Positions 29,101-41,500 of a stretch of DNA of 64,000 bases are shown one piece after another. The position numbers were made by a program, and so were the translations under genes. The notes under the pieces were generated by a model. That model ran no database searches and was not told the origin of the DNA. It was given only the letters and a program-made list of their open reading frames with translations. The stretch covers positions 15,139,862 to 15,203,861 of the forward strand of contig OX393572.1 of assembly GCA_947652115.1 (NCBI GenBank). The letters are read 5' to 3'. This DNA comes from Blastomussa wellsi (taxonomy: Eukaryota; Cnidaria; Anthozoa; Scleractinia; Plerogyridae). Position 1 is the stretch's first letter. Every line of letters starts with the position of its first letter.

Positions 29101-32100
29101 AAATTTGAAAATTTTCCTATTGTCCCCCCTTGGAAAAAAGTCAAAAATTGGCCATTTTGGGCACTTTTAAAAATCGCATCATTTCTCAGCCAGTGGAGCT
29201 TTTTTCAAGCGGATTTTTGCATGATTAAATACAAGGATAGTATCTGAGTCCATCCATACTAAGTAGGCTAAGATCGAACAAGTAGTTTCTATTTTAGAGT
29301 CTTCAAAAGTCGAGCTAAAAAATCGGCCGATTTTGAAAAATTTCTTATGGTCCGCCCTATGAAAGTGGCCATTTTGAAAATCGTGTCATTTCTCCGCCAA
29401 TTGAGCTTTTTTCAAGCGGTTTTCGGCTGAAATGAAAACTAGGCCGGCTACTGAGTAAATCCATACCAATTAGACTGAAATATGAGAGGATCAAAAAATT
29501 TGAAAATTTTCCTATGGTCCCCCCTCGGAAAAAAGTCAAAAATTTGCCATTTTTAAAAATTTCTAAAATCGCATCATTTCTCAGCCAGTGGAGCTTTTTT
29601 CAAGCGGTTTTTTGCGCGATTAAATACAAGGATAGTTGCTGAGTCCATCCATACCAAGTAGGCTAAGATCGCACAAGTAGTTTCTATTTTAGAGCCTTCC
29701 AAAGTCGAGCTAAAAAATCGGCCGATTTTGAAAAATTTCCTATGGTCCCCCTTATGAAAGTGGCCATTTTGAAAACCGTGTCATTTCTCCGCCAATTGAG
29801 CTTTTTTCAAGCGGTTTTCGGCTGAAATGAAAACTAGGCCGGCTACTGAGTAAATACATACCAATTAGATTGAAATCTGAGAGGTTCAAAAAATTTGAAA
29901 ATTTTCCTATGGTCCCCCTTTCGAAAAAAATCAAAAATTGGCCATTTTGGGCACTTTTAAGAATCGCATCATTTCTCAGCAAGTGGAGCTTCTTTCAACC
30001 AGTTTTATGCACGATTAAATTCTAGGATAGTTGCCGAGTCCATCCATACCAAGTAGGCTAAGATCGCACAAGTAGTTTCTATTTTAGAGCCTTCCAAAGT
30101 CGAGCTAAAAAATCGGCCGATTTTGAAAAATTTCCTATTGTCCCCCTTATGAAAGTGGCCATTTTGAAAATCGTGTCATTTCTCCGCCAATTGAGCTTTT
30201 TTCAAGCGGTTTTCGGCTGAAATGAAAACTAGGCCGGCTACTGAGTACATCCATACCAATTAGACTGAAATCTGAGAGGTTCAAAAGATTTGAAAATTTT
30301 CCTATGGTCCCCCTTTCGAAAAAAATCAAAAATTGGCCATTTTGGGCACTTTTAAAAATCGCATCATTTCTCAGCAAGTGGAGCTTCTTTTAACCAGTTT
30401 TCTGCACGATTACATTCTAGGATAGTTGCCGAGTCCATCCATACCAAGTAGGCTAAGATCGAACAAGAAGTTTCTATTTTACAGCCTTCCAAAGTCGAGC
30501 TATAAAATCGTCCGATTTTGAAAAATTTCTTATGGTCCCCACTATGAAAGTGGCCATTTTGAAAATCGTGTCATTTCTCCGCCAATTGACCTTTTTTCAA
30601 GCGGTTTTCGGCTGAAATGAAAACCAACCCGGCTATTGAGTAAATCTATAACAATTAGACTGAAATCTGAGAGGTTCAAAAAATTTGAAAATTTTCCTAT
30701 GGTCCCCCCTTGGAAAAAAGTCAAAAATTGGCCATTTTGGGTACTTTTGAAAATCGCAAATTTCTCAGCCAGTGGAGCTTTTTTCAAGCGGCTTTTTGCA
30801 CGATTAAATACAAGGGTAGTTGCTGAGTCCATCCATACCAAGTAGGCTAAGATCGGACAAGTAGTTTCTATTTTAGATCCTTCCAAAGTCGAGCTAAAAA
30901 ATCAGCCGATTTTGAAAAATTTCCTATGCTCCGCCCTATGAAAGTGGCCATTTTGAAAATCGTGTGATTTCTCCGCCAATTGAGCTTTTTTCAAGCGGTT
31001 TTCGGCTGAAATGAAAACTAGGCCGGCTACTGAGTAAATCCATACCAATTAGACTGAAATCTGAGAGGTTCAAAAAATTTGAAAATTTTCCTATGGTCCC
31101 CCCTTGGAAAAAAGTCAAAAATTGGCCATTTTATGCACTTTTGAAAATCGCATCATTTCTCAGCCAGTGGAGCTTTTTTCAAGCGGATTTTTCCATGATT
31201 AAATACAAGGATAGTATCTGAGTCCATCCATACTAAGTAGGCTAAGATCGAACAAGTAGTTTCTATTTTAGAGTCTTCAAAAGTCGAGCTGAAAAATCGG
31301 CCGATTTTAAAAAATTTCCTATGGTCCGCACTATGAAAGTGGCCATTTTGAAAATCGTGGCATTTCTCCGCCAATTGAGAGTTTTTCAAGCGGTTTTCGG
31401 CTGAAATGAAAACTAGGCCGGCTACTGAGTAAATCCATACCAATTAGACTGAAATCTGAGAGGTTCAAAAAATTTGAAAATTTTCCTATGGTCCCCCCTT
31501 GGAAAAAAGTCAAAAATTCGCCATTTTAGGCACTTTTGAAAATCGCATCATTTCTCAGCCAGTGGAGCTTTTTTCAAGCGGACTTTTGCATGGTTAAATA
31601 CAAGGATAGTTGCTGAGTCCATCTATACTAAATAGGCTAAGATCGAACAAGTAGTTTCTATTTTAGAGTCTTCAAAAGTCGAGCTAAAAAATCGGCCGAT
31701 TTTGAAAAATTTCTTATGGTCCGCCCTATGAAAGTGGCCATTTTGAAAATCGTGTCATTTCTCCGCCAATTGTGCTTTTTTCAAGCGGTTTTCGGCTGAA
31801 ATGAAAACTAGGCCGGCTACTGGGTAAATCCATACCAATTAGACTGAAATATGAGAGGATCAAAAAATTTGAAAATTTTCCTATGGTCCCCCCTTGGAAA
31901 AAAGTCAAAAATTTGCCATTTTTAACAATTTCAAAAATCGCATCATTTCTCAGCCAGTGGAACTTTTTTCAAGCGGTTTTTTGCACGATTAAATACAAGG
32001 ACAGTTGCTGAGTCCATCCATACCAAGTAGGCTAAGATCGCACAAGTAGTTTCTATTTTAGAGCCTTCCAAAGTCGAGCTAAAAAATCGGCCGATTTTGA

Positions 32101-34885
32101 AAAATTTCCTATGGTCCCCCTTATGAAAGTGGCCATTTTGAAAATCGTGTCATTTCTCCGCCAATTGACCTTTTTTCAAGCGGTTTTCGGCTGAAATGAA
32201 AACTAGGCCGGCTACTGAGTAAATACATACCAATTAGACTGAAATCTGAGAGGTTCAAAAAATTTGAAAATTTTCCAATGGTCCCCCTTTAGAAAAAAAT
32301 CAAAAATTGGCCATTTTGGGCACTTTTAAGAATCGCATCATTTCTCAGCAAGTGGAGCTTCTTTCAACCAGTTTTATGCACGATTAAATTCTAGGATAGT
32401 TGCCGAGTCCATCCATACCAAGTAGGCTAAGATCGAACAAGTAGTTTCTATTTTACAGCCTTCCAAAGTCGAGCTAAAAAATCGGCCGATTTTGAAAAAT
32501 TTCTTATGGTCCCCCCTATGAAAGTGGCCATTTTGAAAATCGTGTCATTTCTCCGCCAATTGAGATTTTTTCAAGCGGTTTTCGGCTGAAATGAAAACTA
32601 GGCCGGCTACTGAGTAAATCCATACCAATTAGACTGAAATCTGAGAGGTTCAAAAAATTTGAAAATTTTCCTATGGTCCCCCCTTGGAAAAAAGTCAAAA
32701 ATTGGCCATTTTAGGCACTTTTGAAAATCGCATCATTTCTCAGCCAGTGGAGCTTTTTTCAAGCGGATTTTTGCATGGTTAAATATAAGGATAGTTGCTG
32801 AGTCCATCCATACTAAATAGGCTAAGATCGAACAAGTAGTTTCTATTTTAGAGCCTTCCAAAGTCGAGCTAAAAAATCGGAAGATTTTGAAAAATTTCCT
32901 ATGGTCCGCCCTATGAAAGTGGCCATTTTGAAAATCGTGTCATTTCTCCGCCAATTGAGCTTTTTTCAAGCGGTTTTCGGCTGAAATGAAAACTAGGCCG
33001 GCTACTGAGTAAATCCATACCAATTAGACTGAAATATGAGAGGATCAAAAAATTTGAAAATTTTCCTATGGTCCCCCTTTGGAAAAAAGTCAAAAATTGG
33101 CCATTTTTAACAATTTCTAAAATCGCATCATTTCTCAGCCAGTGGAGCTTTTTTCAAGCGGTTTTTTGTACGATTAAATACAAGGATAGTTGCTGAGACC
33201 ATCCATACCAAGTAGGCTAAGATCGGACAAGTAGTTTCTATTTTAGAGTCTTCCAAATTCGAGCTAAAAAATCGGCCGATTTTGAAAAATTTCCTATGGT
33301 CCGCCCTATGAAAGTGCCCATTTTGAAAATCGTGTGATTTCTCCGCCAATTGAGCCTTTTTTCAAGCGGTTTTCGGCTGAAATGAAAACTAGGCCGGCTA
33401 CTGAGTAAATCCATACCAATTATACTGAAATCTGAGAGGTTCAAGAAATTTGAAAATTTTCCTATTGTCCCCCCTTGGAAAAAAGTCAAAAATTGGCCAT
33501 TTTGGGCACTTTTAAAAATCGCATCATTTCTCAGCCAGTGGAGCTTTTTTCAAGCGGATTTTTGCATGATTAAATACAAGGATAGTATCTGAGTCCATCC
33601 ATACTAAGTAGGCTAAGATCGAACAAGTAGTTTCTATTTTAGAGTCTTCAAAAGTCGAGCTAAAAAATCGGCCGATTTTGAAAAATTTCTTATGGTCCGC
33701 CCTATGAAAGTGGCCATTTTGAAAATCGTGTCATTTCTCCGCCAATTGAGCTTTTTTCAAGCGGTTTTCGGCTGAAATGAAAACTAGGCCGGCTACTGAG
33801 TAAATCCATACCAATTAGACTGAAATATGAGAGGATCAAAAAATTTGAAAATTTTCCTATGGTCCCCCCTCGGAAAAAAGTCAAAAATTTGCCATTTTTA
33901 AAATTTTCTAAAATCGCATCATTTCTCAGCCAGTGGAGCTTTTTTCAAGCGGTTTTTTGCACGATTAAATACAAGGATAGTTGCTGAGTCCATCCATACC
34001 AAGTAGGCTAAGATCGCACAAGTAGTTTCTATTTTAGAGCCTTCCAAAGTCGAGCTAAAAAATCGGCCGATTTTGAAAAATTTCCTATGGTCCCCCTTAT
34101 GAAAGTGGCCATTTTGAAAATCGTGTCATTTCTCCGCCAATTGAGCTTTTTTCAAGCGGTTTTCGGCTGAAATGAAAACTAGGCCGGCTACTGAGTAAAT
34201 ACATACCAATTAGATTGAAATCTGAGAGGTTCAAAAAATTTGAAAATTTTCCTATGGTCCCCCTTTCGAAAAAAATCAAAAATTGGCCATTTTGGGCACT
34301 TTTAAGAATCGCATCATTTCTCAGCAAGTGGAGCTTCTTTCAACCAGTTTTATGCACGATTAAATTCTAGGATAGTTGCCGAGTCCATCCATACCAAGTA
34401 GGCTAAGATCGAACAAGTAGTTTCTATTTTACAGCCTTCCAAAGTCGAGCTAAAAAATCGGCCGATTTTGAAAAATTTCCTATGGTCCCCGCTATGAAAG
34501 TGGCCATTTTGAAAATCGTGTCATTTCTCCGCCAATTGAGCTTTTTTCAAGCGGTTTTCGGCTGAAATGAAAACTAGGCCGGCTATTGAGTAAATCTATA
34601 ACAATTAGACTGAAATCTGAGAGGTTCAAAAAATTTGAAAATTTTCCTATGGTCCCCCCTTGGAAAAAAGTCAAAAATTGGCCATTTTGGGCACTTTTGA
34701 AAATCGCAAATTTCTCAGCCAGTGGAGCTTTTTTTAAGCGGTTTTTTGCAAGATTAAATACAAGGATAGTTGCTGAGTCCATCCATACCAAGTAAGCTAA
34801 GATCGGACAAGTAGTTTCTATTTTAGGTCCTTCCAAAGTCGAGCTAAAAAATCGGCCGATTTTGAAAAATTTCCTATGGTCCGCA
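26197..34885. repeat. Higher-order repeat: blocks of 11 and 10 dimers (4,345 and 3,950 bp)
   Basis: A 3-bp deletion that turns GCATCATTTC into GCAAATTTC marks one half-unit at 26,411, 30,756 and 34,706, with spacings of 4,345 and 3,950 bp. The dimers at 26,808/31,153, 28,893/33,238, 29,357/33,702 and 29,752/34,097 match at 4,345 bp. The dimers at 27,776/31,726 and 28,566/32,516 match at 3,950 bp, so one dimer was lost or gained inside the block. The same deletion also occurs once at 17,761. Confidence 0.85.
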
Positions 34886-36449
34886 CTATGAAAGTGGCCA
34901 TTTTGAAAATCGTGTGATTTCTCCGCCAATTGAGCTTTTTTCAAGCGGTTTTCGGCTGAAATGAGAACTAGGCCGGCTACTGAGTAAATCCATACCAATT
35001 AGACTGAAATCTGAGAGGTTCAAAAAATTTGAAAATTTTCCTATGGTCCCCCCTTGGAAAAAAGTCAAAAATTGGCCATTTTGGGCACTTTGTGAAAATC
35101 GCATCATTTCTCAGCCAGTGGAGCTTCTTTCAAGCGGATTTTTGCATGATTAAATACACGGAAAGTATCTGAGTCCATCCATACTAAGTAGGCTAAGATC
35201 GAACAAGTAGTTTCTACTTTAGAGTCTTCAAAAGTCGAGCTAAAAAATCGGCCGATTTTGAAAAATTTCCTATGGTCCGCCCTATGAAAGTGGCCATTTT
35301 GAAAATCGTGTCATTTCTCCGCCAATTGAGCTTTTTTCAAGCGGTTTTCGGCTGAAATGAAAACTAGGCCGGCTACTGAGTAAATCCATACCAATTAGAC
35401 TGAAATCTGAGAGGTTCAAAAAATTTGAAAATTTTCCTATGGTCCCCCCTTGGAAAAAAGTCAAAAATTGGCAATTTTAGGCACTTTTTAAAATCGCATC
35501 ATTTCTCAGCCAGTGGAGCTTTTTTCAAGCGGATTTTTGCATGGTTAAATACAAGGATAGTTGCTGAGTCCATCCATACTAAATAGGCTAAGATCGAACA
35601 AGTAGTTTCTATTTTAGAGCCTTCAAAAGTCGAGCTAAAAAATCGGCCGATTTTGAAAAATTTCCTATGGTCCGCCCTATGAAAGTGGCCATTTTGAAAA
35701 TCGTGTCATTTCTCCGCCAATTGAGCTTTTTTCAAGCGGTTTTCGGCTGAAATGAAAACTAGGCCGGCTACTGAGTAAATCCATACCAATTAGACTGAAA
35801 TATGAGAGGATCAAAAAATTTGAAAATTTTCCTATGGTCCCCCTTTGTAAAAAAGTCAAAAATTGGCCATTTTTAACAATTTCTAAAATCGCATCATTTC
35901 TCAGCCAGTGGAGCTTTTTTCAAGCGGTTTTTTGTACGATTAAATACAAGGATAGTTGCTGAGTCCATCCATACCAAGTAGGCTAAGATCGGACAAGTAG
36001 TTTCTATTTTAGAGCTTTCCAAAGTCGAGCTAAAAAATCGGCCGATTTTGAAAAATTTCCTATTGTCCCCTTTATGAAAGTGGCCATTTTGAAAATCGTG
36101 TCATTTCTCCGCCAATTGAGCTTTTTTCAAGCGGTTTTCGGCTGAAATGAAAACTAGGCCGGCTACTGAGTAAATCAATACCAATTAGACTGAAATCTGA
36201 GAGGTTCAAAAAATTTGAAAATTTTCCTATGGTCCCCCCTGGGAAAAAAACCAAAAATTGGCCATTTTGGGCACTTTTAAAAATCGCATCATTTCTCAGC
36301 CAGTGGAGCTATTTTCAACCAGTTTTCTCCACGATTAAATACAAGGATAGTTGCTGAGTCCATCCATACCAAGTAGGCTAAGATCGGACAAGTAGTTTCT
36401 ATTTTAGAGCCTTCCAAAGTCGAGCTAAAATATCGGCCGATTTTGAAAA

Positions 36450-37985
36450 GTTTACCATGGTCCCCCCTATGAAATCAGTCATTTTAGCCATATCTGAAAA
36501 TCGTGTCATTTCTCAGCCAATTGAGCTTTTTACAAGCGGTTTTTTGCTGAAAGGAAAAGTAGGATAGCTGCTGAGTAAATCCATACAAATTAGGCTGAAA
36601 TCGGAGAGGTCGAAAAAATTTCGAAATTTTGCCCTGAAAAAATGAAAAATTGGCCATTTTGGGCATAATTGAAAATCGTGTTATTCCACAGCCAATTGAG
36701 GTTTTCAGAAGCGGTTTCTGGCCCGGTTGAAAACTAGGATGACTGCTGAGTCCATCTATACCAATTAGATCGAAATCGGAGAGGTCGAAAAAATTTGAAA
36801 ATTTTCCTATGATCCCCCCTTAGAAAAAAGTCCAAAATTGACCATTTTGGACACTTTTGACAATCGTATTATTTCTCAGCCAATTAAGCGTTTTTCAAGC
36901 GCTTTCTTGAATAGTTGAAAACTAGGATAGTTGCCGAGTCCACCCATACCAAGTAGGCTAAGATCGGACGAGTAGTTTCTATTTTACAGCCTTCCAAAGT
37001 CGAGCTAAAATATCGGCCGATTTTAAAAAGTTTCCTGTGGTCCCCCTATGAAATCAGTCATTTTAGCCATATCTGAAAATGGTGTCATTTCTCAGCCAAT
37101 TGAGCTTTTTACAAGCGGTTTTTTGCTGAAATGAAAAGTAGGATAGCTGCTGAGTAAATCCATACAAATTAGGCTGAAATCGGAGAGGTCGAAAAAATTT
37201 CGAAATTTTGCCCTGAAAAAATGAAAAATTGGCCATTTTGGGCATAATTGAAAATCGTGTTATTCCTCAGCCAATTGAGCGTTTTTCAAGCAATTTTTTT
37301 CACAGTTGGGAACTAGGATAGTTGCCGAGTCCATCCATAACAAGTAGACTAAGATCGGACGAGTGGTTTCTATTTTACAGCCTTCCAAAGTCGAGCTAAA
37401 ATATGGGCAGATTTTGAAAAGTTTCCTATGGTCCCCCTATGAAATCAGTCATTTTAGCCATATCTGAAAATCGTGTCATTTCTCAGCCAATTGAGCTTTT
37501 TGCAAGCGGTTTTTTGCTGAAATGAAAAGTAGGATAGCTGCTGAGTAAATCCATACAATTTAGGCTGAAATCGGAGAGGTCGAAAAAATTTCGAAATTTT
37601 GCCCTGAAAAAATGAAAAATTGGCCATTTTGGGCATAATTGAAAATCGTGTTATTCCTCAGCCAATTGAGGTTTTCACAAGCGGTTTTTGGCCCAGAGGA
37701 AAACTAGGATGACTGCTGAGTCCATCTATATCAATTATATCGAAATCGGAGAGGTCGAAAAAAATTGAAAATTTTCCTATGGTCCCCCCTTAGAAAAAAG
37801 TCCAAAATTGACCATTTTGGTAACTTTTGACAATCGTATTATTTCTCAGCCAATTGTGCGTTTTTCAAGCAATTTTTTTCCACAGTTGAGAACTAGGATA
37901 GTTGCCGAGTCCATCCATACCAAGTAGGCTAATATCGAACGAGTAGTTTCTATTTTACAGCCTTTCAAATTCGAGCTAAAAAATG
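36450..37985. repeat. Divergent satellite subfamily at the array edge (mixed dimers and trimers)
   Basis: Unit starts at 36,484, 37,063 and 37,454 are spaced 579 and 391 bp. The 579-bp unit holds three halves of about 190 bp: two A-like and one B-like. Distinct words such as GAAATCAGTCATTTTAGCC and GAAATCGGAGAGGTCG replace the canonical versions, while the AAAATCGGCCGATTTT region survives as TATCGGCCGATTTT. Canonical dimers resume at about 37,985 after a deletion junction and continue, with another short deletion near 38,388, to about 38,650. Confidence 0.85.
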
Positions 37986-38678
37986 AAAATTGAAAATTGT
38001 GTCATTTCTCCGCCAATTGAGCTCTTTTCAAGCGGTTTTCGGCTGAAATGAAAACTAGGCCGGCTACTGAGTAAATCCATACCAATTAGACTGAAATCTG
38101 AGAGGTTCAAAAAATTTGAAAATTTTCCTATGGTCCCCCCTTGGAAAAAAGTCAAACATTGGCCATTTTGGGCACTTTTTAAAATCGCATCATTTCTCAG
38201 CCAGTGGAGCTTTTTTCAAGCGGTTTTTCGCATAGTTAAAAACTAGGATAGTTGCCGAGTCCATCCATACCAAGTAGGCTAATATCGGACAAGTAGTTTC
38301 TATTTTACAGCCTTCCAAAGTCGAGCTAAAAAATCGGCCGATTTTGAAAAATTTCCTATGGTCCCCCTATGAAAGTGGCCATTTTGAAATTGAGCTCTTT
38401 TCAAGCGGTTTTCGGCTGAAATGAAAACTAGGCCGGCTACTGAGTAAATCCATACCAATTAGACTGAAATCTGAGAGGTTCAAAAAATATGAAAATTTTC
38501 CTATGGTCCCCCCTTGGAAAAAAGTCAAAAATTGGCCATCTTTGGCACTTTTGAAAATCGGATCATTTCTTAGCCAGTGGAGCTCTTTTTAAGCGGATTT
38601 TTGAACATTTAAAAATTAGGATAGTTGCCGAGTCCACCCATACCAGGTATGTGTAATAGCCCAAGTGACAAGGTTTTA

Positions 38679-38821
38679 GGGTGCGTTCCTTTGGGGTGAT
38701 CCGGATAAGGATTAGTGATCCGGATCATGGTGCATCAAAGGCGCCGACGAATCCACTCTGAGCAAGGATTAGCCGGCGCCTTTGATGCACCATGATCCCG
38801 ATCACCCTAAAGGAACGCACC
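38679..38821. mobile_element. Foldback MITE at the satellite boundary
   Basis: A 143-bp element begins GGTGCGTTCCTTTGGGGTGA and ends with its near-perfect inverse. A second inverted pair lies inside it (CATGGTGCATCAAAGGCGCC and its complement), so almost the whole element can fold on itself. It lies about 30 bp beyond the last recognisable satellite sequence. No transposase is present. The superfamily is not clear to me. Confidence 0.85.
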
Positions 38822-39272
38822 TAATAGTTGAATCCATAAAATTGTTGGCAGGATAGGCCCCTTTAAGTTGTGTGAATTCATACCCTTAATTATTGACATT
38901 AAACAAAATAGCCAATAGCACAAAATTGATCTAGACACAGTTTGCTTATTTTAAATTTTCTCCACCTTATTGTAACTCTTCTAAAAACCTATTTCTTGTA
39001 ATAATTAACAAGGTTTGATCATGTAGCTTCTGTTTTGCATGGTGTATATAGTGTGGAGGAAAGCGTTCAAATTCACGAGTAGACGTGCAACAAGTCGGCC
39101 CTTATAACCTTATTAGCGACGAAGTCTCGATAACAAGTGGCTAAGACGTGACAAGCGAGGGACTTCGCGGTCGCTTTCAGAAAAGTTGAGCCACAGGCTT
39201 GCCATCTTCTGTTTGTGTGGTCATATCCTCGGCAACATTTTTTTTTTAAATAATTTCCTCACTTAAACTAAT
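38822..39272. other. Intergenic DNA without recognised features
   Basis: This is AT-rich unique-looking sequence between the array-end MITE and the first 129-bp direct repeat. I found no exon, tRNA or element here. Confidence 0.6.
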
Positions 39273-39549
<277 letters not shown>

Positions 39550-39640
39550 CTATCAAAATAACAAACATATAAGACACGTTGTCAGAAATAAAAGATCAAG
39601 AAATATGCTCCCTTGCATTCTGGGAATCGATGGTTTGGTA

Positions 39641-39947
39641 ATAATATAATTTGGTTTTATCAACTGGATTGATAATGTCAATTGGCCACCGTAAAGAGAT
39701 TCAAGAGCTGACGTTTCGAGCGTTAGCCTTTCGTCGGAGCGAATCAAGGAATTGTGCGTCGTGTGTTTTTATATATAGAAAGATGGAGCTTCGCTATTCG
39801 CTGGTGCCTGGTAACGTGAAAACTTCGGAATAAATTAGTTGAATGAAAAGCGTTCGTTGATACCGTGAGGATTAAGAGTGCCGATTTAAAAAATAAATTT
39901 TTGTTCTAGAGTTTTACGGCTTTCCGTGTTTCCTTGATGGTTTCCTT
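39641..39947 (-). mobile_element. Insertion with 12-bp target duplication, possibly a Penelope-like terminal fragment
   Basis: The word GATGGTTTGGTA lies on both sides (39,629-39,640 and 39,948-39,959). The intervening 307 bp are absent from the homologous intron at 48,822-49,215, so this is an insertion. On the minus strand it contains CCGACGAAAGGCTAACGCTC followed by GAAACGTCAGC. I have seen this word in many invertebrate repeats, and it resembles a degenerate hammerhead ribozyme core (CUGANGA, a short stem, GAAA). Penelope-like elements are known to carry such ribozymes. The family assignment is tentative. Confidence 0.5.
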
Positions 39948-40175
39948 GATGGTTTGGTAGTCTTGTTGCTACATGTGAGTAACACAATGTGTCCTGATGG
40001 CGAGTAGCTTATTGTAACTTCTGGAGCGCTCGTGTGATAAGTCCTCGAGTGTTAACGAAAACTTGCCAAAAACGCCCACTTGTTTTCTCAAATGGGGTAG
40101 ACGATAATAAAAACAATTTTAAAATCAATATGTTCAAGATGAATACACTTTTGTTTCCCTTTTAAATCACAAAAG

Positions 40176-40304
40176 TAACTAAAATCGCATTTTATAACTC
40201 TATTTGAAATACAGTGCTCTAGGAATGTTTTTTCGCGTTATTTAAGATTTTTTGGACGCGATTTTATCGGCGATTTATTGCGCGCCAGAGTTGCTTTACG
40301 AGTG
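40176..40304 (+). repeat. 129-bp direct repeat, right copy
   Basis: This is the partner of 39,273-39,401. The sequence continues into unrelated DNA on its right (TCAGTTTTTGATTTGTGG), whereas the left copy continues into the E(z)-derived segment. Confidence 0.9.
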
Positions 40305-41427
40305 TCAGTTTTTGATTTGTGGATTATATCGGGCAAGCTTTGCACAGCCCCATACATGTATTATATGCATGCAGTTCTTTGTTTATTGAAAACAATAGCC
40401 AGAACAATAGAGAGCCTTTGGGACTTACGTTCTTTGTTTCAGTCATTCCTTTGTCCGGGCAAGTAGCACCTCTTTGAAGCGGTTATACCATTGGGCGTTG
40501 AAACAATAGAGAACACTCCTAAACAAAGCCTCTAGCCCTGATAACAAAGAAGTCTATTGTTAAGGAGAACGAACGAAAAAATAGATTTATATGAGGTGCT
40601 CGGCTATATACCCTTTGCTCTACCAACTTGCCATTTACACTTAGAAAAAGTTTACGAAATTTATCTGGAATCGCGTGGTTAAATAAATTTCGAGTCTAAA
40701 ATGGGTTTTTATATATTAATAATGGCCTAAAAATGGCTTAAAATAGTGATTTAGGCCTTGGGGCTAGTTTTTGAATGTTGTTAGGGTCATCGAGTATTTT
40801 AATTTCATATGACAAAATAGGGAATAAATGCTTTGCTTAAATGTCTCGCTGTTTTATGTAACTTTATCAGGATAAAGCGGCCAGAGGAAAAAGCTGAAAT
40901 TCAGGTTACCCACGCAACAACGAAAGCAAATCATCAGTCAATTCATCAATCAATCGGTCAACACACAGAGGAACGAAGGATGATTATAGGTCGGCGACAT
41001 GTACATACCTGTCTGATTATATTTCGAATATAGTACGAGGTGTATAGTACTTACGTCACAACTACTCCTTTCGAAGACATCTCCGATTTCCGTGTACGGT
41101 GTGTGTTCAGGACAATGTGTGAGTGAAAATGAACGAGGGTATCTTTGTCCTTTCATCTTCCGGAATGAGGAAGTCGGTCTTGGATTCTATGCAAATAATG
41201 ACGTTTTGCAGCGTCGACAATCTCGACGATGGCGTAATGGAAGGGAAAGAAATGCAAATGCCCTTCCTCTTTGTTCTTCAGGGGAGCCAATGAAAAAGAA
41301 ATTTCTGCGTGTTTTCATGCAGCAAAAAGCAAAGGAGTAAACAAGCACTTTGTTATGCTAAATTTTCCTTTGTCTGCATGAGTTACAAACAAATAATTTG
41401 ACGACGGGAGATTCTCAACGGAACATC
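40305..41427. other. Intergenic DNA without a recognised gene
   Basis: The short ORFs here show no recognisable domain, splice pattern or codon signature. I see no RNA gene. Confidence 0.5.
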
Positions 41428-41500
41428 TTAGCGTAGTGGTATAGCCGAGAGACTGGTAATCCGACAGAAGTAAGCGTAGGTTTAGGGTTCGAAGCTTGCT
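41428..41500 (+). mobile_element. tRNA-derived SINE head
   Basis: A box A-like stretch (GCGTAGTGGTATAGCCGAGA) is followed at about 50 bp by a clear box B (GGGTTCGAAGC at 41,485-41,495), the spacing of a tRNA-type RNA polymerase III promoter. No CCA-compatible acceptor stem or intact cloverleaf is evident, so this is a SINE head rather than a tRNA gene. The element's 3' end is not defined. Confidence 0.65.

Larger units (their letters stand above)
1..38650. repeat. Dimeric satellite DNA array, period about 395 bp, roughly 97 dimers
   Basis: The same unit recurs head to tail from base 1 to about 38,650 with starts spaced 394-396 bp apart. It begins before the window, so the left boundary is unknown. 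Each unit has two related halves that share the boxes GAGCTTTTTTCAAGCGG, TTTTCCTATGGTCC and TTGGCCATTTT. Copies differ by scattered substitutions and 1-3 bp indels. The repeat is AT-rich, and I saw no transposon, gene or opposite-orientation block inside it. The scale and homogeneity fit a centromeric or pericentromeric satellite, but location on the chromosome is inference. The many 60-168 residue ORFs arise because the repeat lacks stops in some frames. The period of 395 is not a multiple of three, so no frame continues through the array. Confidence 0.97.

Noticed and set aside
1..38000. Dozens of ORFs of 60-168 codons, such as 34,492-34,998 on the minus strand
   Set aside because: They are frame by-products of the satellite. 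The same sequence is open in several frames and both strands, the period is not a multiple of three, and variation ignores codon position.
1..38650. CRISPR-like array
   Set aside because: There are no constant repeats separated by unique spacers. The whole 395-bp unit repeats, and the genome is eukaryotic.
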